From contig DXCO01000012.1 in assembly GCA_019115945.1 (NCBI GenBank), positions 1 through 38,850 of the forward strand: a DNA stretch of 38,850 bases, read 5' to 3'. The position numbers and the translations under genes were made by a program. The DNA is from Candidatus Borkfalkia excrementavium. GTDB lineage: Bacteria; Bacillota; Clostridia; Christensenellales; Borkfalkiaceae. Below are positions 1 through 8,550 of this stretch, piece after piece (the first letter of the stretch is position 1; each line of letters starts with the position of its first letter). The notes under the pieces were generated by a model. It was given only the letters and a program-made list of their open reading frames with translations. It was not told the origin of the DNA and did no database searches.

Positions 1-1
1 G

Positions 2-1729
2 GGCATCATGCAGAACGAATGGGCGGGCGCGCAGGCCTTCTCTTCCTTCGATACGTACCTTGCGCCCTTCGTCAAGAAGGACAACCTCAACTACGACCAG
101 GTGAAAAAATGCATCGAGTCGTTCATATACGGCGTGAACACCCCCAGCCGCTGGGGCACGCAGGCGCCTTTCTCGAACATCACGCTCGACTGGACGGTGC
201 CGAACGATCTTGCGGAACTTCCCGCGATCGTGGGGGGCAAAAACCAGGATTTCAAATATAAAGACTGCCAGAAAGAGATGGATATGGTGAACAAAGCGTT
301 CATCGAAGTCATGATCGAGGGCGACGCGAACGGCCGCGGGTTCCAGTACCCCATACCCACCTATTCCATCACCAAAGATTTCGACTGGTCGGACACGGAA
401 AACAACCGCCTGCTGTTCGAGATGACCTCCAAATACGGCACGCCCTATTTTTCCAACTACATCAATTCGGATATGGAGCCGAGCGACATCCGCAGCATGT
501 GCTGCCGCCTGCGCCTGGACCTTCGCGAACTGCGCAAAAAGTCGGGCGGATTTTTCGGAAGCGGCGAATCGACGGGTTCGGTGGGCGTGGTGACCATCAA
601 TATGCCGCGCATCGCGTACCTTTCCAAGGACGAGGATGAATTCTTCCGCCGCCTGGACAAACTGATGGATGTTTCCGCGCGCTCGCTCAATACCAAGCGC
701 AGGGTGATCACGAAACTTCTCGACGAGGGGCTGTATCCTTATACGAAGCGCTACCTGGGTACCTTTGCGAACCACTTCTCGACCATCGGGCTGGTGGGCA
801 TGAACGAAGCGACGCTCAACGCCTGCTGGCTGAAAAAAGACCTCACTTCGCCCGAAGCGCAGAAGTTTACCGTAAAAGTGCTCAACCATATGCGCGAACG
901 CCTTTCCGACTATCAGGAAGAATACGGCGATCTGTTCAACCTTGAAGCGACGCCTGCGGAATCCACCTCTTACCGCTTCGCAAAACACGACAAAGAACAG
1001 TTCCCCGACATCATTACGGCGAACGAAAACGGCACCCCCTATTATACCAACAGTTCGCACCTGCCCGTGGGTTACACGGCGGACGTGTTCGACGCGCTCG
1101 ACATTCAGGACGAATTGCAGACGCTGTACACCTCCGGCACGGTATTCCACGCATTCCTCGGCGAAAAACTGCCCGACTGGAAAGCGGCGGCCTCGCTGGT
1201 GAAAAAGATCGCGGACAACTATAAACTGCCCTATTATACCCTTTCGCCCACCTATTCGGTCTGCAAAGACCACGGATATCTGTCCGGAGAGCAATACGTC
1301 TGCCCGCACTGCGGCGAAAAAACGGAAGTTTACAGCCGCATCACCGGTTACTACCGCCCCGTGCAGAACTGGAACGACGGCAAGGCGCAGGAATTCAAAG
1401 ACAGAAAGGTCTACGACATCAGCCATTCCACGCTGAAAACGCACCTGCACAATCAGGCGGCGGGAACGGAGAAAGCGTTCTCCGCAACGCCCGCGCTGGC
1501 AGGCCCCGTTCTGTTCACAAGGGACGGCTGCCCCAACTGCAAGACCAGCAAAATGATGCTGGACAAAGCGGGCGTGAAGTACAGCGTGATCAACGCCGAA
1601 CAGGATGCGGAGACCACCCGCAAGTACGGCGTGAAAAAAGCGCCTTCTCTGCTGGTGCCCGACGGCGAAGGGTTCAAGACGTACGACAACGCCAGCGAAA
1701 TCAGAAAATATATCGAGAGTATCTGCTGA
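2..1729 (+). CDS. nrdD: Anaerobic (class III) ribonucleoside-triphosphate reductase with C-terminal redoxin domain, 5' truncated
   Basis: This gene is open at the left edge: the frame already reads Gly-Ile before the first ATG at 8, so the N-terminal part (usually an ATP-cone and the first part of the barrel) lies outside. The product reduces ribonucleotides to deoxyribonucleotides in anaerobes with a glycyl radical. Numbering from the ATG at 8, a Cys-Cys pair sits in the SMCCRLRLD segment (about residue 165), the position expected for the catalytic thiol. A metal site is suggested by C419-x2-H422 and C432-x2-C435. The radical glycine is probably G447 in RITGYY. Class III enzymes normally end soon after this loop; here a linker leads to a thioredoxin/glutaredoxin-like domain (about 498-573) with C508-P-N-C511 and a cis-Pro-like KAPSLLV motif. 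The stop is one base before the trxB ATG. No nrdG activase is visible; it may lie to the left. Confidence 0.95.
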   Translation, partial: GIMQNEWAGAQAFSSFDTYLAPFVKKDNLNYDQVKKCIESFIYGVNTPSRWGTQAPFSNITLDWTVPNDLAELPAIVGGKNQDFKYKDCQKEMDMVNKAFIEVMIEGDANGRGFQYPIPTYSITKDFDWSDTENNRLLFEMTSKYGTPYFSNYINSDMEPSDIRSMCCRLRLDLRELRKKSGGFFGSGESTGSVGVVTINMPRIAYLSKDEDEFFRRLDKLMDVSARSLNTKRRVITKLLDEGLYPYTKRYLGTFANHFSTIGLVGMNEATLNACWLKKDLTSPEAQKFTVKVLNHMRERLSDYQEEYGDLFNLEATPAESTSYRFAKHDKEQFPDIITANENGTPYYTNSSHLPVGYTADVFDALDIQDELQTLYTSGTVFHAFLGEKLPDWKAAASLVKKIADNYKLPYYTLSPTYSVCKDHGYLSGEQYVCPHCGEKTEVYSRITGYYRPVQNWNDGKAQEFKDRKVYDISHSTLKTHLHNQAAGTEKAFSATPALAGPVLFTRDGCPNCKTSKMMLDKAGVKYSVINAEQDAETTRKYGVKKAPSLLVPDGEGFKTYDNASEIRKYIESIC

Positions 1730-1730
1730 T

Positions 1731-2645
1731 ATGTACGACATCATCGTGATCGGCGCAGGTGCGGCGGGCATGACCTCCGCACTCTACGCTTTGCGGAACG
1801 GAAAAAAAGTACTCGTTCTGGAAGGAGAGAGCCTCGGGGGACAGATCGCGACCTCCCCCCGGCTCGAAAATTTTCCTTCCGTCAAACAGATCAGCGGAGA
1901 GGCTTTCGCGGACAATCTGTACGAACAGATCGCCGCGCTCGGCGCGGAGGTGGAGATCGACAGGGCGGTGCATATCGAAAAACTGCCGGACAAAAGTTTT
2001 TCCGTCAAGACCGAATACGGCGAATATGCGGCAAAGAGCGTGATCATCGCTTCGGGCGTGAAACACAAGCACCTGAAAACAAAACATGATCGGGAAGATC
2101 TGGTCGGCAAGGGCGTATATTATTGCGCCGTGTGCGACGGGCCTTTTTATAAGGGAAAAGAGGTCGCCGTGATCGGAGATGCGAATTCCGCACTGCAATA
2201 CGCGCTGCTGCTTTCCGGTTACTGCAAAAAGGTGTATATGTATACCCTGTTCGACAAGTTTTTCGGAGACGCCAGCCTTGTAAAAGCCGTGCGCGCCAAA
2301 GAAAACATCGAAATCCGCCCCAATACGAACGTCGTCGACTTTATCGGCGACGGCGAACTGGAAGGGATCGAATACACGGACAAGGACGGAAACCTGTGCC
2401 GCCACGAAATCCCCGCGGTGTTTGTGGCGATCGGGCAGGAGCCGGACAACGCGGCGTTTGCAAACGTAGCCGATCTGGACGGGGCCGGCTATATTCTGGC
2501 AGACGAGACCTGCAAAACAAAAACGGAAGGCGTATTCGTCGCGGGCGACTGCCGCACGAAAGCGGTCCGGCAGGTTTCCACCGCCATTGCCGACGGCGCC
2601 GTGGCCGCCACGAACGCATCGCTCTACCTTGAAAATTTATCTTGA
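1731..2645 (+). CDS. trxB: Thioredoxin reductase family flavoprotein (NADPH-dependent)
   Basis: The 304-residue protein has the thioredoxin-reductase plan: an N-terminal FAD-binding GxGxxG motif (GAGAAG, about residues 8-13), a redox-active C132-A-V-C135 followed by DG, a second nucleotide-binding motif, and a C-terminal FAD motif (GVFVAGDCR). The second motif reads GDANSA where GGGNSA is usual, so cofactor preference could be altered. The enzyme moves electrons from NAD(P)H through FAD to a CxxC redoxin. The gene begins one base after the nrdD stop, so the two are co-transcribed and probably translationally coupled. The natural partner may be the redoxin domain fused to NrdD; that is inference from context. 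Its end is followed by a strong terminator. Confidence 0.93.
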   Translation: MYDIIVIGAGAAGMTSALYALRNGKKVLVLEGESLGGQIATSPRLENFPSVKQISGEAFADNLYEQIAALGAEVEIDRAVHIEKLPDKSFSVKTEYGEYAAKSVIIASGVKHKHLKTKHDREDLVGKGVYYCAVCDGPFYKGKEVAVIGDANSALQYALLLSGYCKKVYMYTLFDKFFGDASLVKAVRAKENIEIRPNTNVVDFIGDGELEGIEYTDKDGNLCRHEIPAVFVAIGQEPDNAAFANVADLDGAGYILADETCKTKTEGVFVAGDCRTKAVRQVSTAIADGAVAATNASLYLENLS

Positions 2646-2657
2646 TCAAATTTTGAC

Positions 2658-2695
2658 AAAAGCAGGGAGAAACATATTTGTTTCTCCCTGCTTTT
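2658..2695 (+). terminator. Rho-independent terminator of nrdD-trxB
   Basis: A perfect 17-bp inverted repeat (2658-2674 with 2679-2695) has a TATT loop and ends in a T-run. It lies 13 bases after the trxB stop. Confidence 0.93.
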
Positions 2696-2793
2696 AATTT
2701 ATGGCCGTGAAAAATTTTTATTTATACTTTGTTTGTAAAAACCGATCACGTGAAAATCAAATAAAATAAACCATAAAAATATGCAGTATCGGC

Positions 2794-2822
2794 TTGTATT
2801 TTCCTTCTCTATATGATACAAT
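2794..2822 (+). promoter_or_regulatory. SigA-type promoter for the lipoprotein gene
   Basis: TTGTAT (2794-2799), a 17-bp spacer, then TACAAT (2817-2822). It lies 30 bp upstream of the lipoprotein start, with a good ribosome binding site (AAAGGAGAG) in between. Confidence 0.7.
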
Positions 2823-2852
2823 GGAGGCAATAACGAATGAAAAGGAGAGAGT

Positions 2853-3527
2853 ATGAAAAGGACAATCGTTTTGTTCCTGTCTATCATGTTGGCAGGCATA
2901 GCCGTTTTCGGTTTTGCGGCTTGCGATAAACTCCAAACTTTCGAGGGTATCACGCTGACTTCTCAGACATTTTTTTATGACGGGAACGCAAAATCCATTT
3001 ATGCGGATAACATTCCGGACGGAGCGACCGTATCTTATGACGGGAACGGCCAGTCGGCACCCGGCGTGTATGAAGTGCAGGCGACCGTAACGGCGGAAGG
3101 ATATAAAACGCTGATCTTAAAAGCAACTCTGACCGTTGCGGGGACCATGCAGTGGCTGAAAACAGAATATGAAGAAGACCTGCTTGCGGCCGCAAGAAAA
3201 ATCAACGAGGGCTCCCCTTATACAGGCGAATATGAATGCGTCATTTTAGGAAAAGCGGATACGCTTGCCAATCTTGCAAATTATTCTTTTTCGGAAGAGT
3301 ACGACAAAAACGCGGTTTGCGGAGGATTGTTCGTTCGATACGATGCGAAAGAAACGGAAAGTTCTGAGAACATATTATATACCGCATATTACAATTACGC
3401 GATCGAGTTTGATCGGGACATGAAAAAAATTACCGTCTCTACCGCCTTCAACGGCGATACATGGGAACTTTCCCCTATTCCCGGAAATAATAAAATTCTC
3501 TTCCAATACGACAATCTTCCTGCATAA
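2853..3527 (+). CDS. Small lipoprotein with an Ig-like (MBG-type) domain, function unknown
   Basis: The 224-residue protein starts with a lipoprotein signal: a basic MKR, a hydrophobic core, and a lipobox GFAAC with the lipidated Cys at residue 24. It should be anchored outside the cytoplasmic membrane. Residues about 30-93 resemble a bacterial Ig-like/MBG beta-sandwich (YDGNAKSIYA, an alternating beta pattern, SAPGVYEVQATVTAEGY). The remainder, from about 95, is a mixed region I do not recognise. The start is supported by an AAAGGAGAG ribosome binding site and its own promoter. It is monocistronic between two terminators. The role could be substrate binding or surface display; no function can be assigned. 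Confidence 0.8.
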   Translation: MKRTIVLFLSIMLAGIAVFGFAACDKLQTFEGITLTSQTFFYDGNAKSIYADNIPDGATVSYDGNGQSAPGVYEVQATVTAEGYKTLILKATLTVAGTMQWLKTEYEEDLLAAARKINEGSPYTGEYECVILGKADTLANLANYSFSEEYDKNAVCGGLFVRYDAKETESSENILYTAYYNYAIEFDRDMKKITVSTAFNGDTWELSPIPGNNKILFQYDNLPA

Positions 3528-3548
3528 AAAGATACTGAATTTTACAAT

Positions 3549-3589
3549 AAGGGAAGCCCCTCGGAGAATTGCTCCGAGGGGCTTCCCTT
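3549..3589. terminator. Bidirectional terminator between the lipoprotein gene and phoR
   Basis: A perfect 18-bp inverted repeat (3549-3566 with 3572-3589) with a 5-base loop lies between convergent genes. T-rich sequence follows on the plus side and TT-rich sequence on the minus side, so it probably stops both transcripts. Confidence 0.88.
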
Positions 3590-3608
3590 ATTCTCGTTTT
3601 CAATGAAT

Positions 3609-5276
3609 TTACTGCCCTTCGCTGCGGCTGAACGTGATGACGAACGCCGTGCCTTTGCCCAGTTCGCTCTCTACCGTAAGCCCCCAGCCTGCGCGGCGGC
3701 AGAGTTTTTTGACGATGGCAAGCCCCAGGCCGAACCCGCCCCCCGTGCCGTTGTGCGATTTGTCTACCGTGTAAAAACGGTCGAAGATGCGCGTTTTATC
3801 CTCTTCGGAAAGCCCGATGCCCGTATCGCGCACTTCGAGCACGGGCACCTCTCCGCCCGTTAAAGTGACTTTCAGGCTTCCGCCCTGCTTGTTATAGCGG
3901 ATGCCGTTGCTGATCAGGTTGTTCAGGATCTCCGTGAGGCGCTCTCTGCGGGAAAGGACTTTGACGCCCCCGTCGATCTGCGTTTCGAAAGTGATCTCCT
4001 TTTCGCGCAGGCGCGGCTCGAAGGTAGAGGCGCACTCGGCCACAAGTTCGGATACGTCCACCTCGTAATCGGGCAGTTCGTCGCTGTCGATGGCGGAAAG
4101 ATTGATGATCCTGCGGATGAGTTTGGCGAGACGGTCGCTCTGCTTGCGGATGTTTTTTGCCATATCCGCAATTTTTTCGGGCGGCGCGGCGCCCGCTTCG
4201 ATCAGTTCCGCAAAGCCGCGGATGCTCGTCAGCGGCGTATTCATCTCGTGCGTGACGTTGGCGATAAACTCGTTTTTCGAACGGGCGGCAGACATGGATT
4301 CGGTAACGTCGGTGATGAGAAGCACGACGGCGTCTTCGCCGAAGGTGAAGCGGAAAAGATAATCTTTGCCGCCGATCTTTCTGTATACGGACGCCGCCTC
4401 TTTCGCTTCGAGGATATCGAAGATCTCGCGGTCTTTCGTCAGTGCGTCGAGCGGCTCGTTTTTGTCGTAGCCGAGCAGTTTTTCCGCCGTCTTGTTGATC
4501 AAAATGACGTCTTCGGGATCGCGGAAAATGACGATGCCGTGCTCCATGCTGTCGAGAACAAGTTTTTCAAGACGGTTGTCCTCGCGCATGCGGGCGGCCT
4601 TTTCGTCGAGGTCCGCGGACATATGATTCATCATTTTGGCGAGCGGTTCAAGTTCGGGATATTTCGTTTTGATCTCCCCGCCGGACAGGGTGGCCGCCTC
4701 TTTTGCGAAATTTTCCACCGGCTTTACGACCGAGCCGGAGATCAGCCAGGTAAACAGAAGGCAGCACAGGATATCCAGCGCGATAAAGACCAGAATCGTC
4801 GGGATCGCGTCCGAAAAGACGGAAATTTCCGTTTCCAGCGGCATGCCGATGCGGACGAGGCAAATCGTTCCCGCGCTGCAGGAAAGTGGCTCTTCCAGCG
4901 GAACGCAGTAATAGATCATGTTTTCGCCGAGCGTTTCGCTCACGCGCACCGCATACGACTCTGACCCGCCCAGTGCGGCGCGCACCTCTTCTCTGTCCGC
5001 GAGAGACTGCGACAGCGCACCCTCTGCGCTGTCGTCGAGCACGGTGCCCTTTTCGTCCAAAAAGGTGACGCGCGCGCCGCCCAGTTTTTCGGACAGTTGC
5101 GCCGCGCCTTGGCCGCCGAGGACGGCTTTTTCGTCGAAAAAGCCCATATAAATTTTCAGTTGTTTCTCGGCGGAGCGGACGGTATCTTTATAAAAAAGGT
5201 CGGTAAAGAGCAGCGAAATGAGCAAAATACCGACCAACGTGACCGCCAGAGAAACGAAAAGCACCCTCTTTCTCAT
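3609..5276 (-). CDS. phoR: PhoR-type sensor histidine kinase
   Basis: This 555-residue membrane kinase phosphorylates the adjacent response regulator, most likely in response to phosphate limitation. Order of parts: N-terminal membrane helix (about 7-27), an extracytoplasmic domain, a second helix (about 158-180), a HAMP linker, a PAS domain (about 236-320; LDSMEHGIVIF, NKTAEKLLGY), a HisKA domain with phospho-acceptor H343 in NVTHEMNTPL, and a HATPase domain with N box (LNNLISNGIRYNK), G1 box (DTGIGLS), F box (FDRFYTVDKS) and G2 box (GGFGLGLAI). This is the standard Gram-positive PhoR architecture. It is the second gene after phoB (26 bp gap) and ends at a bidirectional terminator. Assignment to the Pho system rests on the pst/phoU context. 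Confidence 0.9.
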   Translation of the reverse strand: MRKRVLFVSLAVTLVGILLISLLFTDLFYKDTVRSAEKQLKIYMGFFDEKAVLGGQGAAQLSEKLGGARVTFLDEKGTVLDDSAEGALSQSLADREEVRAALGGSESYAVRVSETLGENMIYYCVPLEEPLSCSAGTICLVRIGMPLETEISVFSDAIPTILVFIALDILCCLLFTWLISGSVVKPVENFAKEAATLSGGEIKTKYPELEPLAKMMNHMSADLDEKAARMREDNRLEKLVLDSMEHGIVIFRDPEDVILINKTAEKLLGYDKNEPLDALTKDREIFDILEAKEAASVYRKIGGKDYLFRFTFGEDAVVLLITDVTESMSAARSKNEFIANVTHEMNTPLTSIRGFAELIEAGAAPPEKIADMAKNIRKQSDRLAKLIRRIINLSAIDSDELPDYEVDVSELVAECASTFEPRLREKEITFETQIDGGVKVLSRRERLTEILNNLISNGIRYNKQGGSLKVTLTGGEVPVLEVRDTGIGLSEEDKTRIFDRFYTVDKSHNGTGGGFGLGLAIVKKLCRRAGWGLTVESELGKGTAFVITFSRSEGQ

Positions 5277-5302
5277 GCCGATGCCCCGTTCTTTTTTTCT
5301 GT

Positions 5303-5959
5303 TTATTCTCTGTATACGAATTTATATCCCACGCCGAACACCGTTTCGATATAATCGATGCCCAGTTTGCGCAGGCGCGCCACGTGGTTGTCCACCGTGC
5401 GCGTTTCCCCTTCGTCGTAACCCCATACGGCGTTGAGGATGTTTTCCCGCGTGAGGGCTTTGCCCTCTTTCTGCATGAGGTATTTGAGAAGGTTGAATTC
5501 TTTGTTGTTGAGTTCAAGTTTGACCCCGCGAAGCGTCGCGGTCATCGTCTCTTCGTCCAGCGAAAGGTTCCCTCGAACCAGAGAGGCGTTCCCCGCAGAG
5601 CGGCGCAGCAGCGCGTTTACCCTGGCGGTCAGTTCCAGAACGCCGAACGGCTTGGAAACGTAATCGTCCGCGCCGAGGTTGAGCCCGCGCACTTTATCCG
5701 TCTCCTGCCCCAGCGCGGAGAGCATGATCACGCCGATCGCGGGGTGCTTTTGTTTGAGACGGGCAAGAACGTCCAGCCCGCTGCCGTCGGGCAGCATGAT
5801 GTCGAGCAAAGCGACCGAGGGCGGATCTTTTTCCGCCGCGGCGGTAAACTCCGCGACCGTGCCGTAGCACTCCACGCCGATCCCCGACATTTCCAGCGCA
5901 CATTTTACAAGTTCGCTGATGGATTTATCGTCTTCAAGAAGATAAACTTTTTTATCCAT
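5303..5959 (-). CDS. phoB: PhoB/PhoP-type response regulator (OmpR family)
   Basis: The 218-residue protein has a receiver domain with acidic pocket D10-D11, phospho-acceptor D53 (ALLDIM), a Ser/Thr switch region (MLSALG) and the conserved Lys of VSKPF. A winged-helix DNA-binding domain follows (about 125-218), with NNKEFNLLKYL, TRENILNAVWG and TVDNHVARLRKL, ending in GVGYKF. This is full length for the family. It is expected to bind TTAACA-like direct repeats; such repeats lie upstream of pstS and the Na/Pi symporter in this window. It is first in the phoB-phoR unit, with its own promoter and an AAGGAAAGG ribosome binding site. Confidence 0.92.
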   Translation of the reverse strand: MDKKVYLLEDDKSISELVKCALEMSGIGVECYGTVAEFTAAAEKDPPSVALLDIMLPDGSGLDVLARLKQKHPAIGVIMLSALGQETDKVRGLNLGADDYVSKPFGVLELTARVNALLRRSAGNASLVRGNLSLDEETMTATLRGVKLELNNKEFNLLKYLMQKEGKALTRENILNAVWGYDEGETRTVDNHVARLRKLGIDYIETVFGVGYKFVYRE

Positions 5960-5979
5960 AACCTTTCCTTATCGATCTT

Positions 5980-6008
5980 ATTATAACACAAACGCCGCAA
6001 TTAATCAA
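5980..6008 (-). promoter_or_regulatory. Promoter of phoBR, overlapping the symporter stop codon
   Basis: On the minus strand: TTGATT (6008-6003), 17-bp spacer, TATAAT (5985-5980). The -35 lies over the last codons of the symporter gene. The start codon of phoB is about 20 bases beyond the -10. Confidence 0.7.
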
Positions 6009-7635
6009 ACGCATGCGCGACATACGTGAGATGGTCGGCCGCCCTTTCCAGATTCCCGACGAGGTTGATGAAGATCCCGCTCGACTGCGGCTTGCATTTT
6101 CCTTCGTTGAGCCTGCGGATATGGTCGTTGATCATCTCTTTGCGGGCGGCGTCGATCTCCTCTTCCACCGCGTCCACGGTTTTCAGTTCGGATATATCTT
6201 TGCTGTCGAATACTTCCAGCGCGCACTCGTAAAGGCGGGTGATCTTTTCGTACATCTGCCGCAGAGATTTGAGCACCCCGGGAGAAAACTCCACGCCGTC
6301 GCGCTTGCTGTTGCGGGTGTATTTGGTGATATTTTCCGCAAGTTCGCTGATCCTGAGGATATCTCCCGTCGCCTGATGGATGGCGGAGATGATGCGTTCG
6401 TCCGCCGCCGAAACGTCCTGAGAAGAGATCCTGATCAGATACCCTACAATATTTTTTTCCAGTTCCGCAACGCGGGCATTGAGTTCTTCCACCTTCTCCC
6501 TTGCGGACTCGTCAGAGGCGACAAAGCCGTTGAACGCCGCGTCCAAAGACTCCATGGCAAGCCCCGCCATGAACGCCGTCTCTTTGTTGGCCTGGCCGAT
6601 CGCGACGGAGGGAGACTGGATGAAACGCTCGTCCAGCAGGGCGGAATCGGATACGGCCCCCGTCCCTTCTTTTTTGTCGCGGATGAGTTTTGTGGAGATT
6701 TTTACGAACACATTGGTAAACGGCAGGAACAGACAGGTGCACACCACGTTGAAAAAGGTGTGGAACATGGCGATCTGCCTGCCGGGAGACGAAAACCATT
6801 TTGCGAGCGTCATGTCCATAAACGAAGGCCAGCAGAGCAGGAAAACGGTAAAAATGACCGACCCGAACACGTTGAACATGAGGTGGATGAGGCTGGCGCG
6901 CTTGGCGTTTGCATTCGCGCCGAGGGAGGAAAGGATCGCCGTAATGCAGGTGCCGATATTGCTGCCCAACACCAAAAACAAAACGTCGTTTCCTCCGTTG
7001 CCGATCACGGCGCCGGGAACGTTCACGATCACGATGATCAGCGACGTGACCGCCGAACTCGACTGCACGAGCGCCGTAAACCCCGCGCCGATCAGAAGCA
7101 GCAGAAAGGGATTGGAGATCGTCTGCAAAAACTGTTTGAACGCTGCGTTGTCGCGGTAGATGGACATCGCGTCGGACATGTATTCCAGCCCCAAAAACAC
7201 GAGCCCCAGCCCCGCCAGCATGATGCCGACCGTTTTGACGCGGTCGTTTTTGGAAAGCATGTCCATAAAAATGCCCGCGCAGGTGAGAACGGTCACAAAA
7301 CCGATCACATTGATATCCGAAAGGGAGGCGATGTGCGCGGTGATGGTGGTGCCGATGTTCGCGCCCATGATGATCGCCGTTGCCGAATACAGGGACATGA
7401 TGCCCGCGTTTACGAACCCGACGACCATGACGGTGGTCGCCGACGAACTCTGGATGATCGCGGTCACCCCCGCGCCGATCCCGACGCCCGCAAGGCGGCT
7501 TTTCGACGTTTTATCGAACCAGCCGCGCAGTTTGTTGGTCGCAAGTTTTTCGATGTTGTCGGACAGCAGTTTGAACCCCAGCAAAAAGGCGCCGAGCCCC
7601 GCCAGCAACTGAATGACGGACCAGAAAATTTCCAT
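6001..7635 (-). CDS. Na+/phosphate symporter (NptA family) with C-terminal PhoU-like domain
   Basis: This 544-residue membrane protein carries the two Na/Pi-cotransporter repeats with their signature motifs: GVGIGAGVTAIIQSSSATT near residue 60 and a second QSSSAVT near residue 193. Each is followed by a MGANIGTT or LGSNIGTC motif. About eight to ten hydrophobic segments occupy residues 1-310. The C-terminal part (about 340-544) is helical and PhoU-like (heptads, NLERAADHL at the end), as in bacterial NptA/YjbB relatives. It should import or export phosphate with sodium. The start has a good AAGGAGAG site. A PhoP-box-like repeat array precedes it, so it probably belongs to the Pho regulon. It lies between phoU and phoBR, all on the minus strand. 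Confidence 0.9.
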   Translation of the reverse strand: MEIFWSVIQLLAGLGAFLLGFKLLSDNIEKLATNKLRGWFDKTSKSRLAGVGIGAGVTAIIQSSSATTVMVVGFVNAGIMSLYSATAIIMGANIGTTITAHIASLSDINVIGFVTVLTCAGIFMDMLSKNDRVKTVGIMLAGLGLVFLGLEYMSDAMSIYRDNAAFKQFLQTISNPFLLLLIGAGFTALVQSSSAVTSLIIVIVNVPGAVIGNGGNDVLFLVLGSNIGTCITAILSSLGANANAKRASLIHLMFNVFGSVIFTVFLLCWPSFMDMTLAKWFSSPGRQIAMFHTFFNVVCTCLFLPFTNVFVKISTKLIRDKKEGTGAVSDSALLDERFIQSPSVAIGQANKETAFMAGLAMESLDAAFNGFVASDESAREKVEELNARVAELEKNIVGYLIRISSQDVSAADERIISAIHQATGDILRISELAENITKYTRNSKRDGVEFSPGVLKSLRQMYEKITRLYECALEVFDSKDISELKTVDAVEEEIDAARKEMINDHIRRLNEGKCKPQSSGIFINLVGNLERAADHLTYVAHAFD

Positions 7636-7691
7636 AAATGCAACTCTCTCCTTACCTATACTTTTTCCTTCAAGGCAGATATTACGGTTTC

Positions 7692-7765
7692 ATTGTATAG
7701 GAAAGTTGTATAATACACTTGTAAAACTTGTAATAAAAATGTAATAAATTGCAAATTTAAGTAAA
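7692..7765 (-). promoter_or_regulatory. PhoP-box-like direct repeats and promoter of the Na/Pi symporter
   Basis: Minus strand, TTAACA-like hexamers in steps of 10, 11, 11 and 9 bases: TTTACT (7765), TTTGCA (7755), TTACAT (7744), TTACAA (7733), TTACAA (7724). Candidate -10 elements follow (TATTAT at 7715-7710, TACAAT at 7697-7692). The array resembles Bacillus-type PhoP boxes. Binding is inference. Confidence 0.6.
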
Positions 7766-7813
7766 CTTTCGGAAATTTTTCTGCTTCGCCGGCCGCTTTT
7801 TTGATCTTTGCAA

Positions 7814-7865
7814 AAAAAGAGAGGGCGCCGCGAAAGCGTTTTCGCGCACGATCCCCCTCTTTTTG
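7814..7865 (-). terminator. Terminator after phoU
   Basis: A nested inverted repeat has an inner 7-bp stem (7829-7835 with 7840-7846) inside an outer AAAGAGGG/CCCTCTCTTT stem. On the minus strand it ends in a run of T. It separates phoU from the symporter promoter. Confidence 0.8.
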
Positions 7866-7886
7866 TTTCAAACGATTTATTGCCGG

Positions 7887-8549
7887 TCAGTTGAGTTTTT
7901 TATGTTCTCCCGTGATCATGAACAGCACCCATTCCGCGATGTTGGAGGCGTGATCTCCGATCTTTTCCAGATATTTTGCGATCATCAGAAGATCGAGCGC
8001 CTGCTCGCCGTTGTCTTCCTGCTCGATCTCTCTGTGCACGATGCCCGTCAGCCTCTTTTTTACTGTATCGAACAGGTCGTCCACCGCGTCGTCCGCGCGG
8101 CACGCCTCTTTTGCCTTTTCCGCGTCGCGCTCCACAAAGGATTCGACGGCAAGGCGCACCATGTCGCGCACCCGATCGCCCATATCGGAAATTTCCGCAA
8201 CGCTGTCCGCATAGGGCAGCGCGCTCATTTTGACCACGAGTTCGCTGATGTCCACCGCCTGGTCGGCGATCCGCTCCATGTCGGTGATCATCTTCATTGC
8301 CCCCGTAACGAACAGCAGATCGCTTGCGACGGGCTGCTGTTTGAGGATGATCTTCAGGCACAGCCTCTCGATCTCGCTCTCCTTTTCGTCCACGGCGGTC
8401 TCGACCGCCTTCGTCTCTTTGGCAAGTTTCGTGTCCTGCGTTTCGAGCGCGGTGACCGCGTCGTCGATCGCCTCGCAGTTGAGTTCTCCCATGTCCGTGA
8501 GCAGTTCCTTCAGTTTATCCAACTGCTCGTCGAATTGCTTTCTCGTCAT
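7887..8549 (-). CDS. phoU: Phosphate transport accessory/regulator PhoU
   Basis: The 220-residue all-helical protein has two PhoU repeats, each with a metal-binding-type motif: a first ending in KMITDMERIADQAVDISEL (about residues 85-105) and a second KYLEKIGDHASNIAEW (about 190-205). PhoU links Pst transporter activity to PhoR signalling and limits phosphate uptake. It is the last gene of the pst operon, with one base between the pstB stop and its ATG. Length and motifs are typical. Confidence 0.95.
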   Translation of the reverse strand: MTRKQFDEQLDKLKELLTDMGELNCEAIDDAVTALETQDTKLAKETKAVETAVDEKESEIERLCLKIILKQQPVASDLLFVTGAMKMITDMERIADQAVDISELVVKMSALPYADSVAEISDMGDRVRDMVRLAVESFVERDAEKAKEACRADDAVDDLFDTVKKRLTGIVHREIEQEDNGEQALDLLMIAKYLEKIGDHASNIAEWVLFMITGEHKKLN

Positions 8550-8550
8550 A

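Noticed and set aside
6013..7713. 566-codon plus-strand frame opposite the Na/Pi symporter
   Set aside because: It is antisense to a clear membrane transporter; its His/Arg/Asp-rich composition is typical of a shadow frame.
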